DNA from: an uncultured Clostridia bacterium
Lineage (GTDB): Bacteria > Bacillota > Clostridia > Peptostreptococcales > Anaerovoracaceae
Direction: 5' to 3'
DNA length: 44,675 bases
Assembly (NCBI GenBank): GCA_934271235.1
Contig: CAKQQT010000024.1
Location: forward strand, 1 to 44,675
Under the pieces are notes generated by a model. It had not been told where the DNA came from, searched no databases, and worked only from the letters and a program-made list of their open reading frames with translations. Both the position numbers and the translations under genes were made by a program. How positions within the stretch are numbered: position 1 is the stretch's first letter; each line of letters opens with the position of its first letter. Shown here one piece after another: positions 8,253-16,261 of the stretch.

Positions 8253-8780
8253 TCATGCTTCTGTAAATAGGCTGTCGATAGATCTGCCGAGGATGGCTTC
8301 CATATCGTCCATCAATTTTCGGGTCTGCGCTTTCGCAGCCAGGATATGCTCAGACGCCAGCGCCCGGTGTTCGTTCTTATGCAGGATATAATCGAAACGC
8401 TTGTCCAATCCCACATAGTGATCCTCGATCACCAGCCGGTCCGCCAAGCAGACCAGATCACATTCCGTCAGCTTGTCCGCGGTCTTGACCAGGGTATAAG
8501 TCATATGTCCGCGGATGATGTCCGCTTCGTCTTGATAGCCCATTTTTTCCAGAATGTCCGCGGCAACGCCGCCGTGGTCTTCCTGGACTCTGGCCATATC
8601 GTGCGCAAGGCCAGCGCTCTTGAGAAGCGCCGGATCAAAATGAAAACCTTTTTGGTTCAGCGCCTCTCCCATTTTTACCGCTGTGTCCGCAACCGCTCTG
8701 CAGTGTCCGATGACATGCGCGGGTGTCTGGCAGCGCAGATATAATTGTTTGATTTCTTCTTCCGGTATTCTTTTCTTCAT
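8253..8780 (-). CDS. HD-domain phosphohydrolase
   Basis: A 175-residue single-domain protein of the HD superfamily. Metal-binding positions are visible as H in TPAHVIGHCRAV, the HD pair in GLAHDMARV, H in IRGHMTYTL and the later D in CLADRLVIEDHYVG. In its place near obg many Firmicutes carry yqeK, an HD-type diadenosine tetraphosphatase, but the sequence is not clearly YqeK and the usual nadD and rsfS partners are missing. I therefore give only the superfamily. It lies 14 bases after the SpoIVFA-like gene and 22 bases before the radical SAM gene, so it is within the operon. Confidence 0.8.
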   Translation of the reverse strand: MKKRIPEEEIKQLYLRCQTPAHVIGHCRAVADTAVKMGEALNQKGFHFDPALLKSAGLAHDMARVQEDHGGVAADILEKMGYQDEADIIRGHMTYTLVKTADKLTECDLVCLADRLVIEDHYVGLDKRFDYILHKNEHRALASEHILAAKAQTRKLMDDMEAILGRSIDSLFTEA

Positions 8781-8794
8781 AGCTTCTTTGATGT

Positions 8795-9274
8795 TTACGC
8801 AAGGGTTTCGTCTGCGATATCATAGTACAGATCTTTTCCGCAGGATGGATCGTAGTATCCGATCAGATCACCCTTTTTTACGGTTTCTTTTTCAACAATG
8901 CAGATGCTGCTGAGGTTTCCGGTCGTGCTCACACGATTTTTATGCCGGATCTCGACCATCATCCCATGCTGCGGATCAATGCCGGAGCGCAGTACGGTTC
9001 CGTCCGCGGCAGCATAGACCGGTTCGGCGTTCGTGTCCTGATTTGCCTGCAGAACAACGCCGGTTACGACGGCCGGCACTTCTTTTGCCGTCTTCCGTAG
9101 TTTCTCCCCAAACTGTTTCCAGTCATCGGCAGTATAGTTCTTTTCGATCTGCGTCATCGCTGCCGTACGCATAGCTTCCGCACGTTCGCCGGGTAAAAAC
9201 CCCAGCCCTTTCGCACTGACGAACAGCATACAGCAGAGGACCGTCTGTGTGATCAGTTTTTCTTTATAATCCAT
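8795..9274 (-). CDS. SpoIVFA-like degenerate M23 (LytM-fold) membrane protein
   Basis: A 159-residue protein with an N-terminal membrane segment (about 8-26) and a C-terminal LytM-fold domain (about 85-155): EPVYAAADGTVLRSGIDPQH, then MMVEIRHKN, then a LSSICIVEKETVKKGDLIGY end. This follows the M23 plan, but the zinc-binding HxxxD and HxH residues are missing, so it should be inactive as a peptidase. SpoIVFA and SpoIIQ are inactive proteins of this type. In Bacillus subtilis spoIVFA lies immediately upstream of rplU-rpmA-obg, and here the gene lies immediately downstream of obg. That location makes SpoIVFA the best guess. No spoIVFB is in the window. The start at 9274 follows AGGAGGG. Confidence 0.6.
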   Translation of the reverse strand: MDYKEKLITQTVLCCMLFVSAKGLGFLPGERAEAMRTAAMTQIEKNYTADDWKQFGEKLRKTAKEVPAVVTGVVLQANQDTNAEPVYAAADGTVLRSGIDPQHGMMVEIRHKNRVSTTGNLSSICIVEKETVKKGDLIGYYDPSCGKDLYYDIADETLA

Positions 9275-9337
9275 ACTTCCCTCCTGTCCATACAGTTTAT
9301 GAGACAAGAGGGAAAAATAGCACCGTTTCCGACACGC

Positions 9338-10636
9338 CTATTCTTCCCAGTACTCCATGTCGTAGTCCTGGATTCGGATGATATCGCCCTCTTCGAGGCC
9401 GAGTTCTTTCAGTTCGTCAATGGCGCCTTTCTTCTCGATATACTTATACAGATAGCGGAGCGAGCCCATATCGTTGAAATTCGTAGAGTTGAAGATCTTC
9501 GCTAACTGCTTGCCCTCCAGCGTGTAAACGTCTTCCTCCTCGTCATAGCCGCAGAGGATATCACGATAGTTCGGGTCGTAGTTTTCGCTCTCAAAGTCAA
9601 AGTATTCATTGTCATCCTGCTGTGCCGTTGGATCCGCTTCAATCTTCTGCAGTTCCAGAAGCGCAGCGTCCAAGATCTCACGAACGCCGAGGTTCAGCGG
9701 CGCGGACATCGGGAAAACAGGATAGCCCAGGCTCTCGACGTGTTCTTTAAACGCCAGATACTGCGGATCTTCTTCATCGATCATGTCGATCTTATTCGCG
9801 GCAACGAGCTGCGGTTTCTTGAGGATCCGCGGGCTGTAGTGCTCCAGCTCCTTGTTGATCTTTTCAAAGTCTTCGATCGGATCACGACCCTCGCTGCCGG
9901 AAACATCGACAACATGGATCAGGACTTTGGTCCGCTCGATATGCTTGAGGAATTTGAATCCCATCCCCAGGCCCTCGCTGGCGCCCTCGATGATACCTGC
10001 GATGTCCGCCATCACAAAGCTGCTGTCATGGATCTGCACAACGCCGAGGTTCGGGTCGATCGTGGTAAAGTGATAGTTGGCGATCTTCGGCTGCGCGCTG
10101 GTCGCGACTGCAAGCAGAGACGATTTCCCGACATTCGGGAATCCCACAAGTCCCACATCCGCGATCAGCTTTAATTCCAGGATTACATTCCGTTCCTTGG
10201 CGGCGCCGCCTGCTTCCGCGAAATTCGGCGCCTGTCTGACAGAATTTTTGAAATTCGTGTTGCCGCGCCCGCCGCGTCCGCCTTTGGCTGCCACAAAGCT
10301 CTCACCGTCTTCCACGAGGTCTTTCATGACCAGCCCGGTCTCTTCGTCGATGACGACCGTTCCCATCGGAACTTTAATGATCAGATTTTCGCCGGCTTTG
10401 CCAAACCGTTTCTTTTTCATACCGTTCTGGCCGTCTTCGGCTTCGTATTTTCTTTTATATTTAAAATCCATCAGCGTACGCAAGTTGCGGTCCGCCTGAA
10501 AGATCACGTCTCCGCCGCGTCCGCCGTCTCCGCCGTCCGGTCCGCCCTCAGGAACAAACGGTTCCCGTCGGAACGTTACCGCGCCGTCTCCGCCCTTACC
10601 AGAACGGATATAGATTTTCGCTCGGTCTACAAACAT
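9338..10636 (-). CDS. obgE: GTPase Obg (CgtA), ribosome assembly
   Basis: The 432-residue protein has three Obg parts: the Gly-rich Obg fold (about 1-158, GKGGDGAVTF and many GGxGG turns), the G domain (about 159-330) with G1 GFPNVGKSSL, the DxAG box DIAGIIEGAS and NKID, and a C-terminal OCT domain (about 355-432). Obg binds the large ribosomal subunit and takes part in assembly and stress signalling; in Bacillus it also affects entry into sporulation. The start at 10636 follows AAAGGAGG. It lies 90 bases after rpmA with a terminator-like hairpin in between. Confidence 0.98.
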   Translation of the reverse strand: MFVDRAKIYIRSGKGGDGAVTFRREPFVPEGGPDGGDGGRGGDVIFQADRNLRTLMDFKYKRKYEAEDGQNGMKKKRFGKAGENLIIKVPMGTVVIDEETGLVMKDLVEDGESFVAAKGGRGGRGNTNFKNSVRQAPNFAEAGGAAKERNVILELKLIADVGLVGFPNVGKSSLLAVATSAQPKIANYHFTTIDPNLGVVQIHDSSFVMADIAGIIEGASEGLGMGFKFLKHIERTKVLIHVVDVSGSEGRDPIEDFEKINKELEHYSPRILKKPQLVAANKIDMIDEEDPQYLAFKEHVESLGYPVFPMSAPLNLGVREILDAALLELQKIEADPTAQQDDNEYFDFESENYDPNYRDILCGYDEEEDVYTLEGKQLAKIFNSTNFNDMGSLRYLYKYIEKKGAIDELKELGLEEGDIIRIQDYDMEYWEE

Positions 10637-10685
10637 CGTATGACCTCCTTTTATCAAAATAAAAACAAGGAAATTCCGACAAAAA

Positions 10686-10715
10686 GACCCTGTGCATCCG
10701 GAAATGTACAGGGTC
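10686..10715 (-). terminator. Terminator or attenuator between rpmA and obg
   Basis: On the minus strand GACCCTGT (10708-10715) pairs with ACAGGGTC (10686-10693) and is followed by TTTTT. It should reduce obg transcription relative to rplU and rpmA. I see no separate obg promoter in the short gap behind it. Confidence 0.75.
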
Positions 10716-10726
10716 CATAACTCTAA

Positions 10727-10987
10727 TTAAGCTTCTTTCGGATATACGCTTACTTGCTTACGGGTCTTGTCTTTTCTTTCGAACTTGACCGCGCCGTCAA
10801 TTTTTGCGAATAATGTATCATCTCCACCGATACCAACATTGTTACCAGGGTGGAACTTGGTTCCTCTCTGTCTTACCAGAATGCTGCCAGCGCTTACGAA
10901 CTGACCGTCGCCAGCCTTAAGACCAAGACGTTTCGACTCGGAATCGCGACCGTTCTTAGAGCTACCTACACCTTTTTTACTTGCCAT
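10727..10987 (-). CDS. rpmA: 50S ribosomal protein L27, without the N-terminal extension
   Basis: An 86-residue L27 with the conserved [20 protein letters not shown] start and the [14 protein letters not shown] core. L27 reaches the peptidyl transferase centre. In most Firmicutes L27 is made with a short extension ending in a FFA- or LLA-like sequence, which the protease Prp removes. This one starts directly at MASKKG with AGGAGG correctly placed upstream, so no extension exists. Only 29 bases separate it from rplU, so the prp gene normally found between them is also absent. Confidence 0.97.
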   Translation of the reverse strand: MASKKGVGSSKNGRDSESKRLGLKAGDGQFVSAGSILVRQRGTKFHPGNNVGIGGDDTLFAKIDGAVKFERKDKTRKQVSVYPKEA

Positions 10988-11016
10988 AAAAAGTACCTCC
11001 TAACTATATCAGATTA

Positions 11017-11523
11017 TTACTTTAACGCTGCTTCGATCGTTTCGATGATGACAGCCTTGGTAGCCTTTTCATCTACTTCGATGTTGTTTTCTTTCGCGAA
11101 AGCAATGAGTTCATCTTTCTTCATGGAAGCGGAAACTTTTTTCGGAGCTTTCACTTCTTCTTTTACAGCTTCAGCTTTTGCTTCTTCAGCTTTCGGAGCT
11201 TCCTTTACAGGAGCTGCGCCGGTCAAGCTTTCGATCTTAACCATAGTATACGGCTGTCTGTGACCCTGTTTCTTTCTGTAATCCTTCTTTGCTTTGTACT
11301 TGAAGATGATCACCTTCTGGCCCTTGCCGTTTTCAACAACTGTTCCGGTAACAGCTGTTCCTACGTAAGGAGTACCTACTTTGATATCCTTACCTTCGCC
11401 GAGAACGAGCACTTTGTCAAACGTAACAACGTCGCCGGCTTCTGCGTTTAATTTTTCAACGGTGATGACGTCGCCTTCCTGTACTCTGTACTGCTTTCCG
11501 CCTGTTTCAATTACTGCGTACAT
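11017..11523 (-). CDS. rplU: 50S ribosomal protein L21 with a C-terminal SAP/HeH-like extension
   Basis: Residues 1-103 are ordinary L21 ([20 protein letters not shown] start, [12 protein letters not shown] end). The family normally stops near there, but this protein is 168 residues long. An Ala/Lys/Glu-rich linker (about 105-132) leads to a compact C-terminal unit (about 133-168: [17 protein letters not shown] then [13 protein letters not shown]). That unit has the helix-extended-helix pattern of SAP, HeH or Rho N-terminal type domains, which often bind nucleic acid. First gene of the rplU-rpmA-obg transcript, with a strong promoter upstream. Confidence 0.95.
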   Translation of the reverse strand: MYAVIETGGKQYRVQEGDVITVEKLNAEAGDVVTFDKVLVLGEGKDIKVGTPYVGTAVTGTVVENGKGQKVIIFKYKAKKDYRKKQGHRQPYTMVKIESLTGAAPVKEAPKAEEAKAEAVKEEVKAPKKVSASMKKDELIAFAKENNIEVDEKATKAVIIETIEAALK

Positions 11524-11612
11524 TTAATAAATTCCTCCTCTATCCAGTCTCGCCATTGTGGGTGGCAGTCCGTATTGATTGCACTTCAAAACCCAGTCTG
11601 TGCGGCTCAACT
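11524..11612 (-). promoter_or_regulatory. 5' leader of the rplU operon (possible L21 leader RNA)
   Basis: Between the promoter and the rplU RBS lies a leader of about 85 bases with blocks such as ACTGGGTTTTGAAGTGC and GGACTGCCACCC. Firmicutes commonly carry a conserved leader RNA upstream of rplU, and this resembles it as I remember. A covariance search would be needed to confirm it. Confidence 0.4.
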
Positions 11613-11617
11613 CAGTT

Positions 11618-11646
11618 ATCATAACATTGAAATGGCTGAAAGTCAA
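11618..11646 (-). promoter_or_regulatory. Sigma-A promoter of the rplU-rpmA-obg operon
   Basis: The minus strand has TTGACT (11641-11646) and TATGAT (11618-11623) with an ideal 17-base spacer. The -35 hexamer begins in the loop of the hairpin at 11630-11662 and extends into its stem. Confidence 0.8.
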
Positions 11647-11662
11647 GTCCTTTCAGCCATTT
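11630..11662. terminator. 13-bp hairpin between the IS3 element and rplU; possible former recA terminator
   Basis: AAATGGCTGAAAG and CTTTCAGCCATTT pair perfectly across a 7-base loop. T-tracts are short on both sides. It lies downstream of recA once the IS3 element is removed, so it may be the terminator from which recA has been separated by the insertion. Confidence 0.5.
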
Positions 11663-11765
11663 TGTCCAAAACTTTTCTGTTTGTTCTGATGGTGTATAAA
11701 TAAAGTTGACAGCCTATTCTCAAGGATTTCATAGTATAATCAAGAGAATAAGGAGGTGCCCAACT

Positions 11766-12107
11766 ATGGCACGAAGTCAACGGAAATACGATCACGAGTA
11801 TAAAGTGCAGGCGGTTAAGCTTGCAAAAGAAATCGGCGGTGCCAAAGCCGCTAAGGAATTAGGTATTCCAGAGGGAACCATTCATACCTGGCTGTCTGCA
11901 GCCAGAACTGGAAAACTGGATATTGGTGCAGGATCACATACACCAGAATCGGCGATGAGTCTTGCAGAGGAACTTGCGGTGCTTCGTAAACGTGTAAAAG
12001 ACCAGGATAAGGAAATTCGCCGTCTGAAAGAAGAAAACGAGTTCCTGGAGGAAGCAAGCGCTTTTTTCGCAGCGAGCCGTCGGAAGTCTCTAAGACCGAA
12101 AGAATGA
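11766..12107 (+). CDS. IS3-family transposase OrfA
   Basis: A 113-residue protein with a helix-turn-helix near the N-terminus (YKVQAVKLAKEIGGAKAAKE, then LGIPEGTIHTWL) followed by a leucine-zipper-like coiled coil (about 65-100, LAVLRKRVKDQDKEIRRLKE). These are the usual DNA-binding and pairing parts of IS3 OrfA. The start follows AAGGAGG. Its stop overlaps the orfB start as ATGA. I see no classic A6G slippery run at the junction, so OrfB may be made by coupling as well as by frameshift. Confidence 0.92.
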   Translation: MARSQRKYDHEYKVQAVKLAKEIGGAKAAKELGIPEGTIHTWLSAARTGKLDIGAGSHTPESAMSLAEELAVLRKRVKDQDKEIRRLKEENEFLEEASAFFAASRRKSLRPKE

Positions 12108-13012
12108 AATTCATTGCGATCAAGACTGAAGATGGCACTATCAAGGGGAAACTGGCTTTTTACTGTCGTATACTACACGTGAGCCGCCAGGGATTTTACA
12201 AATATCTGTCTGTAAAAGACCGTCCGTGGAAATACCAGCTGCTTGCAGATGCTATGCTTGAAATCCATGATGAGGATACCTGTAATGACACGTATGGGCA
12301 TGTACGTATGTTCCAGGCATTAACTCTGAAACAGCCAGAAGGCGTTTCCATCCCCAGTGAGCGTACCGTTTACAGGGTTATGGAAAAAATCGGTCTCAGT
12401 CATCGCCCAAAACGTAATCCGAAAGGAATTACGAAAGCAGACCGTGAGGCTCGTAAATCTGATGATCTTCTTAAAAGAGATTTCACATCAGAAAAGCCTC
12501 TGAAGAAATGCGTAACAGATATCACCGAAATCAAAGCGAAAGATGGAAAACTCTACGTTTCAGCAATCTTCGATTGTTTTGACTCAGCAGTGCTTGGACT
12601 GTCAATGGAAACCACAATGAAAGCAACGCTTTGCCAGCATACGGTGGAGAATGCTTTTATAGCATATCCTGATATCCGTGGTGCCGTAATCCACTCCGAT
12701 CGTGGTACTCAGTACACCAGTGAGCTTTATCGTAACACCCTGAGAAAATATGACATCATTCAAAGCATGAACAGCGCTGGTGGACGCTGCCATGACAATG
12801 CCCGTTGTGAAAGCATGTGGGCTCGTTTAAAGACAGAACTATTGTATGACCGGTACGACAGCGAAAAACTGACGGTATCCGAGCTGAAGTCTTTAATCTG
12901 GAGATATTTTATCAGCTACTGGAACAATCGGAGGATTTGTACCACCAACGGTGGTCTTCCTCCTATGATCAAGCGACAAAGATACTATGATTCTATACGC
13001 ATAGCAGCATAG
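12104..13012 (+). CDS. IS3-family transposase OrfB (DDE integrase)
   Basis: A 302-residue rve-type integrase. The catalytic triad is visible: D in CVTDITEIKAKDGK, D in AVIHSDRGTQYTSE and E in CESMWARLKTELLYD, with 35 residues between the second D and E as expected. An N-terminal HTH_21-like region (about 30-100) precedes the core. The frame is intact, so the element may still be mobile. Confidence 0.94.
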   Translation: MKFIAIKTEDGTIKGKLAFYCRILHVSRQGFYKYLSVKDRPWKYQLLADAMLEIHDEDTCNDTYGHVRMFQALTLKQPEGVSIPSERTVYRVMEKIGLSHRPKRNPKGITKADREARKSDDLLKRDFTSEKPLKKCVTDITEIKAKDGKLYVSAIFDCFDSAVLGLSMETTMKATLCQHTVENAFIAYPDIRGAVIHSDRGTQYTSELYRNTLRKYDIIQSMNSAGGRCHDNARCESMWARLKTELLYDRYDSEKLTVSELKSLIWRYFISYWNNRRICTTNGGLPPMIKRQRYYDSIRIAA

Positions 13013-13066
13013 TCCATGATGTCCTTGAGAAAAATGTGTCAACCAATCTTGACAACATCATTCTGC

Positions 13067-14164
13067 TTATTCTTCGATGATCACGCCGTCTTCATCCACG
13101 AACATATCCATGATCTCCGAAATATCAGATTCCGGGATCTCCGGTTCGGCTTTTTCATCCTCTCTTTTCAGCTGGTCCAAAAGCTGAGCTTCCAGTCTGT
13201 CCATGATCTCCGGATGTTCTTTGAGGAAGTTTTTGACGTTTTCGCGGCCCTGACCGATGCGTTCGCCTGCGTAGCTGTACCAGGAACCCGCTTTTTCGAT
13301 CAGCTTCGCGTCTACGGCTGAATCGAGGATATCACCGGCCTTGGAGATGCCCTCTCCGTACATGATGTCAAATTCCGCCTGTTTGAACGGAGGCGCAACC
13401 TTGTTCTTGACGACTTTGACACGGGTACGGTTTCCGACTACGCCGTCTCCGACCTTGATGCTTTCGATCCTTCTGACATCCAGACGCATGGAGGAATAGA
13501 ACTTCAGGGCACGGCCGCCGGTCGTCACTTCCGGATTGCCGAACATGATGCCGACTTTTTCACGCAGCTGGTTGATGAAGATCACGCAGGTATTGGATTT
13601 ATTGACGGTACCGGTGATCTTACGGAGCGCCTGCGACATCAGTCTTGCCTGCAGACCGACATGGCTGTCGCCCATTTCGCCTTGGATCTCGGCTTTCGGT
13701 ACCAATGCCGCGACGGAGTCGATGACAACAACATCCAGCGCGCCGCTGCGGACCAGCATATCGCAGATCTCCAACGCCTGTTCTCCGGTATCCGGCTGGG
13801 AGACGAGCAGGCTTCCCACATCAACGCCGAGGTTCTTGGCGTAGACCGGATCCAGCGCGTGTTCCGCATCGATGAAAGCGGCCTTGCCGCCGGCCTTCTG
13901 CGCTTCCGCGATCACGTGGAGCGTCAGCGTGGTCTTACCGGAAGATTCCGGTCCGAAGATCTCCACGATCCTGCCTTTCGGTACGCCGCCGATGCCGGTC
14001 GCGAGATCCAGGCTGATGGAGCCTGTGGAAATCGCGTCGATGTTCATCTTGGCGCTTTCGTCGCCGAGCTTCATGATCGCGCCTTTGCCGAACTGCTTCT
14101 GGATCTGCGCCATAGCAGCTTCGAGCGCCTTGTCTTTTTCTGTTTTATTGGTATTTACACTCAT
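13067..14164 (-). CDS. recA: Recombinase RecA
   Basis: A full-length 365-residue RecA. Walker A is GPESSGKTT (about 66-74), Walker B lies in [12 protein letters not shown], and loop L2 includes [20 protein letters not shown]. The acidic C-terminal tail ([16 protein letters not shown]) is present. RecA drives homologous repair and LexA self-cleavage. A matching promoter and LexA box lie upstream. The IS3 element ends only 23 bases after its stop codon. Confidence 0.99.
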   Translation of the reverse strand: MSVNTNKTEKDKALEAAMAQIQKQFGKGAIMKLGDESAKMNIDAISTGSISLDLATGIGGVPKGRIVEIFGPESSGKTTLTLHVIAEAQKAGGKAAFIDAEHALDPVYAKNLGVDVGSLLVSQPDTGEQALEICDMLVRSGALDVVVIDSVAALVPKAEIQGEMGDSHVGLQARLMSQALRKITGTVNKSNTCVIFINQLREKVGIMFGNPEVTTGGRALKFYSSMRLDVRRIESIKVGDGVVGNRTRVKVVKNKVAPPFKQAEFDIMYGEGISKAGDILDSAVDAKLIEKAGSWYSYAGERIGQGRENVKNFLKEHPEIMDRLEAQLLDQLKREDEKAEPEIPESDISEIMDMFVDEDGVIIEE

Positions 14165-14210
14165 TTTCTGTCCCTCCGAAATCAGTGAAAGGTCATGATC
14201 TTAGCATCGA

Positions 14211-14262
14211 GAACATTTGTTCTGCATGTTCTTATTTTATACTAATTTGTTCGCGCCGTCAA
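14211..14262 (-). promoter_or_regulatory. recA promoter with LexA (SOS) box
   Basis: TTGACG (14257-14262) and TAAAAT (14234-14239), minus strand, are 17 bases apart. Downstream of the -10 the palindrome GAACAAATGTTC (14211-14222) fits the Gram-positive SOS operator GAAC-N4-GTTC, close to the expected start site. recA should thus be LexA-repressed. Confidence 0.85.
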
Positions 14263-14341
14263 GTCTTTTCTTTTTGTTTTGTCGGTATTTTGTCTGTCTT
14301 TATCTTATCACACGAAAATGTAATAATCAACCATTTTTTAC

Positions 14342-14397
14342 GAAAAAAATCAGCACCTTGTCCGCAGGAGTAAAATCTGCTCGAATCAGCAAGGTGC
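14342..14397 (-). terminator. Terminator after cinA
   Basis: GCACCTTG and CAAGGTGC pair around a loop with an inner GCAG/CTGC stem, followed on the minus strand by seven T. It separates the long asd-to-cinA transcript from recA. Confidence 0.85.
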
Positions 14398-14412
14398 CGA
14401 AAAACGATGTTC

Positions 14413-15645
14413 CTATTTTATCAGGCGATAGACCTCAAACAGCATACGCAGAAGCGTATAATGCCGGTTCCATTTGCGGCTGACATTGCGGTAATAAGAC
14501 TCAAAGGTCTGTACCTTGCCCTGGTGAGCGATCCCGATGTAAGCCAGCCCTACCGGTTTTTCCGCGGTGCCGCCGTCCGGTCCCGCGATCCCGGTCACCG
14601 AAACACACAGATCCGCGCCGGTCTTTGCCGCCAGACCGGATGCCATCTCTCCGGCCACCTCCGGACTGACAACGCCGTATTGCGCGATGGTTTCTGCCTT
14701 TACTCCCAGCTCCGCCTCTTTCACCGCGTTGCTGTACGTGACATAGCCCTGCTCAAAGACAGCCGAGATACCCGGAATGTCCGTCAGCGCGCCCGCAAAG
14801 AGTCCGCCGGTGCAGGATTCCGCGCAGGAGATCGTGATCTTCTTTTCCAGCAGCAGCCTGCCGACAACATCGATCAGATCCTCGTCATCGCAGCTGTAAA
14901 TGTATTCGCCGACGATCGCTTCCACCTTTTGCAGCATTTCGTCGACTGCGGCCTTGGCTTCCGCTTCGGTCGCCCGCTTGGACGCGATCCGCAGACTGCA
15001 TTCGCCCTCTTTGGCATAGGTGGCGATGGTCGGATCCGTCTGGCCGTCGATCAGCGGGAGCAGAACGGTTTCCAGCTTGGACTCGCCGATCCCGAAGCAG
15101 CGTACGATCCGATAGTAGATCACACTGTCCTGTTTCTTCTGCAGCAGCGGTTTTACCTGCAGTTCAAACATCCGGCTCATTTCGCGCGGAGGTCCCGGCA
15201 TAGCGATGATCATCTTGCCGTCCTTTTCCAGCGCGAATCCCGGCGCAGTCCCCGCGTCGTTCGGCAGCACGACGGCTCTGGACGGCATGCAGGCCTGCTT
15301 GAGATTGTTCGGCGTCATCGGACGGCCGACTTTTTCGTAATATCCGCGCAGAGCCTCCCGGCACTGCGGATTTTCTACGATCACATCGTCCATCGCTTTG
15401 GCAATGACTTCTTTGGTCAGGTCATCCTGTGTCGGGCCCAGCCCGCCGGTCGTCAGGATCAGGTCACAGTCCCGAAAAGCCAGATGGATCAGGTCTTCCA
15501 ATCTGCCGGGATTATCGCCGACCGTATAATGATACATGACATCATAACCCAGATTGTTCAGCTGCTGCGACAGGAACGCAGCGTTGGTGTTCACGACCTG
15601 TCCGAACAGGATCTCTGTCCCGACGGTCAATAACGCGGTTTTCAT
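14413..15645 (-). CDS. cinA: CinA family protein (nicotinamide-nucleotide amidase / competence-damage)
   Basis: The 410-residue protein combines an N-terminal MoCF-type domain (about 1-170, TVGTEILFGQVVNTNAAFLS and LTTGGLGPTQDDLTKE) with a C-terminal CinA amidase domain (about 250-405, SCAESCTGGLFAGALTDIPG and VTGIAGPDGGTAEKPVG). The family hydrolyses NMN to nicotinate mononucleotide and may also act on ADP-ribose. The cinA-recA order is common. The start at 15645 follows AAGAAGGTGG; a longer in-frame start is less likely. Confidence 0.95.
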   Translation of the reverse strand: MKTALLTVGTEILFGQVVNTNAAFLSQQLNNLGYDVMYHYTVGDNPGRLEDLIHLAFRDCDLILTTGGLGPTQDDLTKEVIAKAMDDVIVENPQCREALRGYYEKVGRPMTPNNLKQACMPSRAVVLPNDAGTAPGFALEKDGKMIIAMPGPPREMSRMFELQVKPLLQKKQDSVIYYRIVRCFGIGESKLETVLLPLIDGQTDPTIATYAKEGECSLRIASKRATEAEAKAAVDEMLQKVEAIVGEYIYSCDDEDLIDVVGRLLLEKKITISCAESCTGGLFAGALTDIPGISAVFEQGYVTYSNAVKEAELGVKAETIAQYGVVSPEVAGEMASGLAAKTGADLCVSVTGIAGPDGGTAEKPVGLAYIGIAHQGKVQTFESYYRNVSRKWNRHYTLLRMLFEVYRLIK

Positions 15646-15685
15646 TTTGCCACCTTCTTCTGTTTCTATCATCTTAAACGTCCGT

Positions 15686-16258
15686 CTACATGGAAAAGAC
15701 GCTTTTATTCTTCAGTACATATTCGACGCCGGAGTATACGGTCATCACAAGCGACGCCCACAGGAAAACATTCGCGGTGATCACATAGCCATGGTAAAGG
15801 CCCTGCGAAAGGAAGCCCGCGCCGTAGGTTTCCTGATAAATGTTCGTCAGCAGCGGGACCAAAAGCAGCAGCGGGACCGCGATCATCTGCAGCACCGTCT
15901 TGATCTTGCCGCTCATGCCGGCAGCGATCACAATGCCCTCGGAGGCTGCGACGGTCCGCATGCCCGCGATGGTAAATTCTCTTGCCAAGATGATGATCAG
16001 CATCCAGCCCGGGACCGGATCCGGGATCATCAGACAAAACGCGGAATAGACCAGGATCTTGTCCGCCAACGGGTCCATGATCTTGCCGAAATTCGTCACA
16101 AGATTATATTTTCGCGCGATCTTGCCATCCAGCATATCCGTTAAGGACGCCAGGATAAAGATCACAAAAGCCGCCAGATACCAGCCGCTCAGATAGGCCG
16201 CGATAAAAAACGGCACGGCGATCACTCTGCCGATCGTCAATTTGTTCGGTAAATTCAT
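15686..16258 (-). CDS. pgsA: CDP-diacylglycerol-glycerol-3-phosphate phosphatidyltransferase
   Basis: A 190-residue integral membrane protein of the CDP-alcohol phosphatidyltransferase family. The diagnostic D-G-x2-A-R-x8-G-x3-D-x3-D motif is present as DMLDGKIARKYNLVTNFGKI followed by MDPLADK (about 42-68). It makes phosphatidylglycerophosphate for anionic phospholipids. Several hydrophobic helices span the rest of the protein. It lies 3 bases after rimO in the same transcript, as in many Firmicutes. Confidence 0.95.
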   Translation of the reverse strand: MNLPNKLTIGRVIAVPFFIAAYLSGWYLAAFVIFILASLTDMLDGKIARKYNLVTNFGKIMDPLADKILVYSAFCLMIPDPVPGWMLIIILAREFTIAGMRTVAASEGIVIAAGMSGKIKTVLQMIAVPLLLLVPLLTNIYQETYGAGFLSQGLYHGYVITANVFLWASLVMTVYSGVEYVLKNKSVFSM

Positions 16259-16261
16259 CTC

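Larger units (their letters stand above)
11705..13043 (+). mobile_element. Complete IS3-family insertion sequence
   Basis: The element of about 1.34 kb has orfA and orfB in the -1 arrangement typical of IS3. Its ends are imperfect inverted repeats: left GTTGACAGCCTATTCTCAAG, and the right end read inward GTTGACACATTTTTCTCAAG, with both continuing GA. I could not find a convincing short target duplication. It stands between recA and the rplU operon, on the strand opposite to both. Confidence 0.9.
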
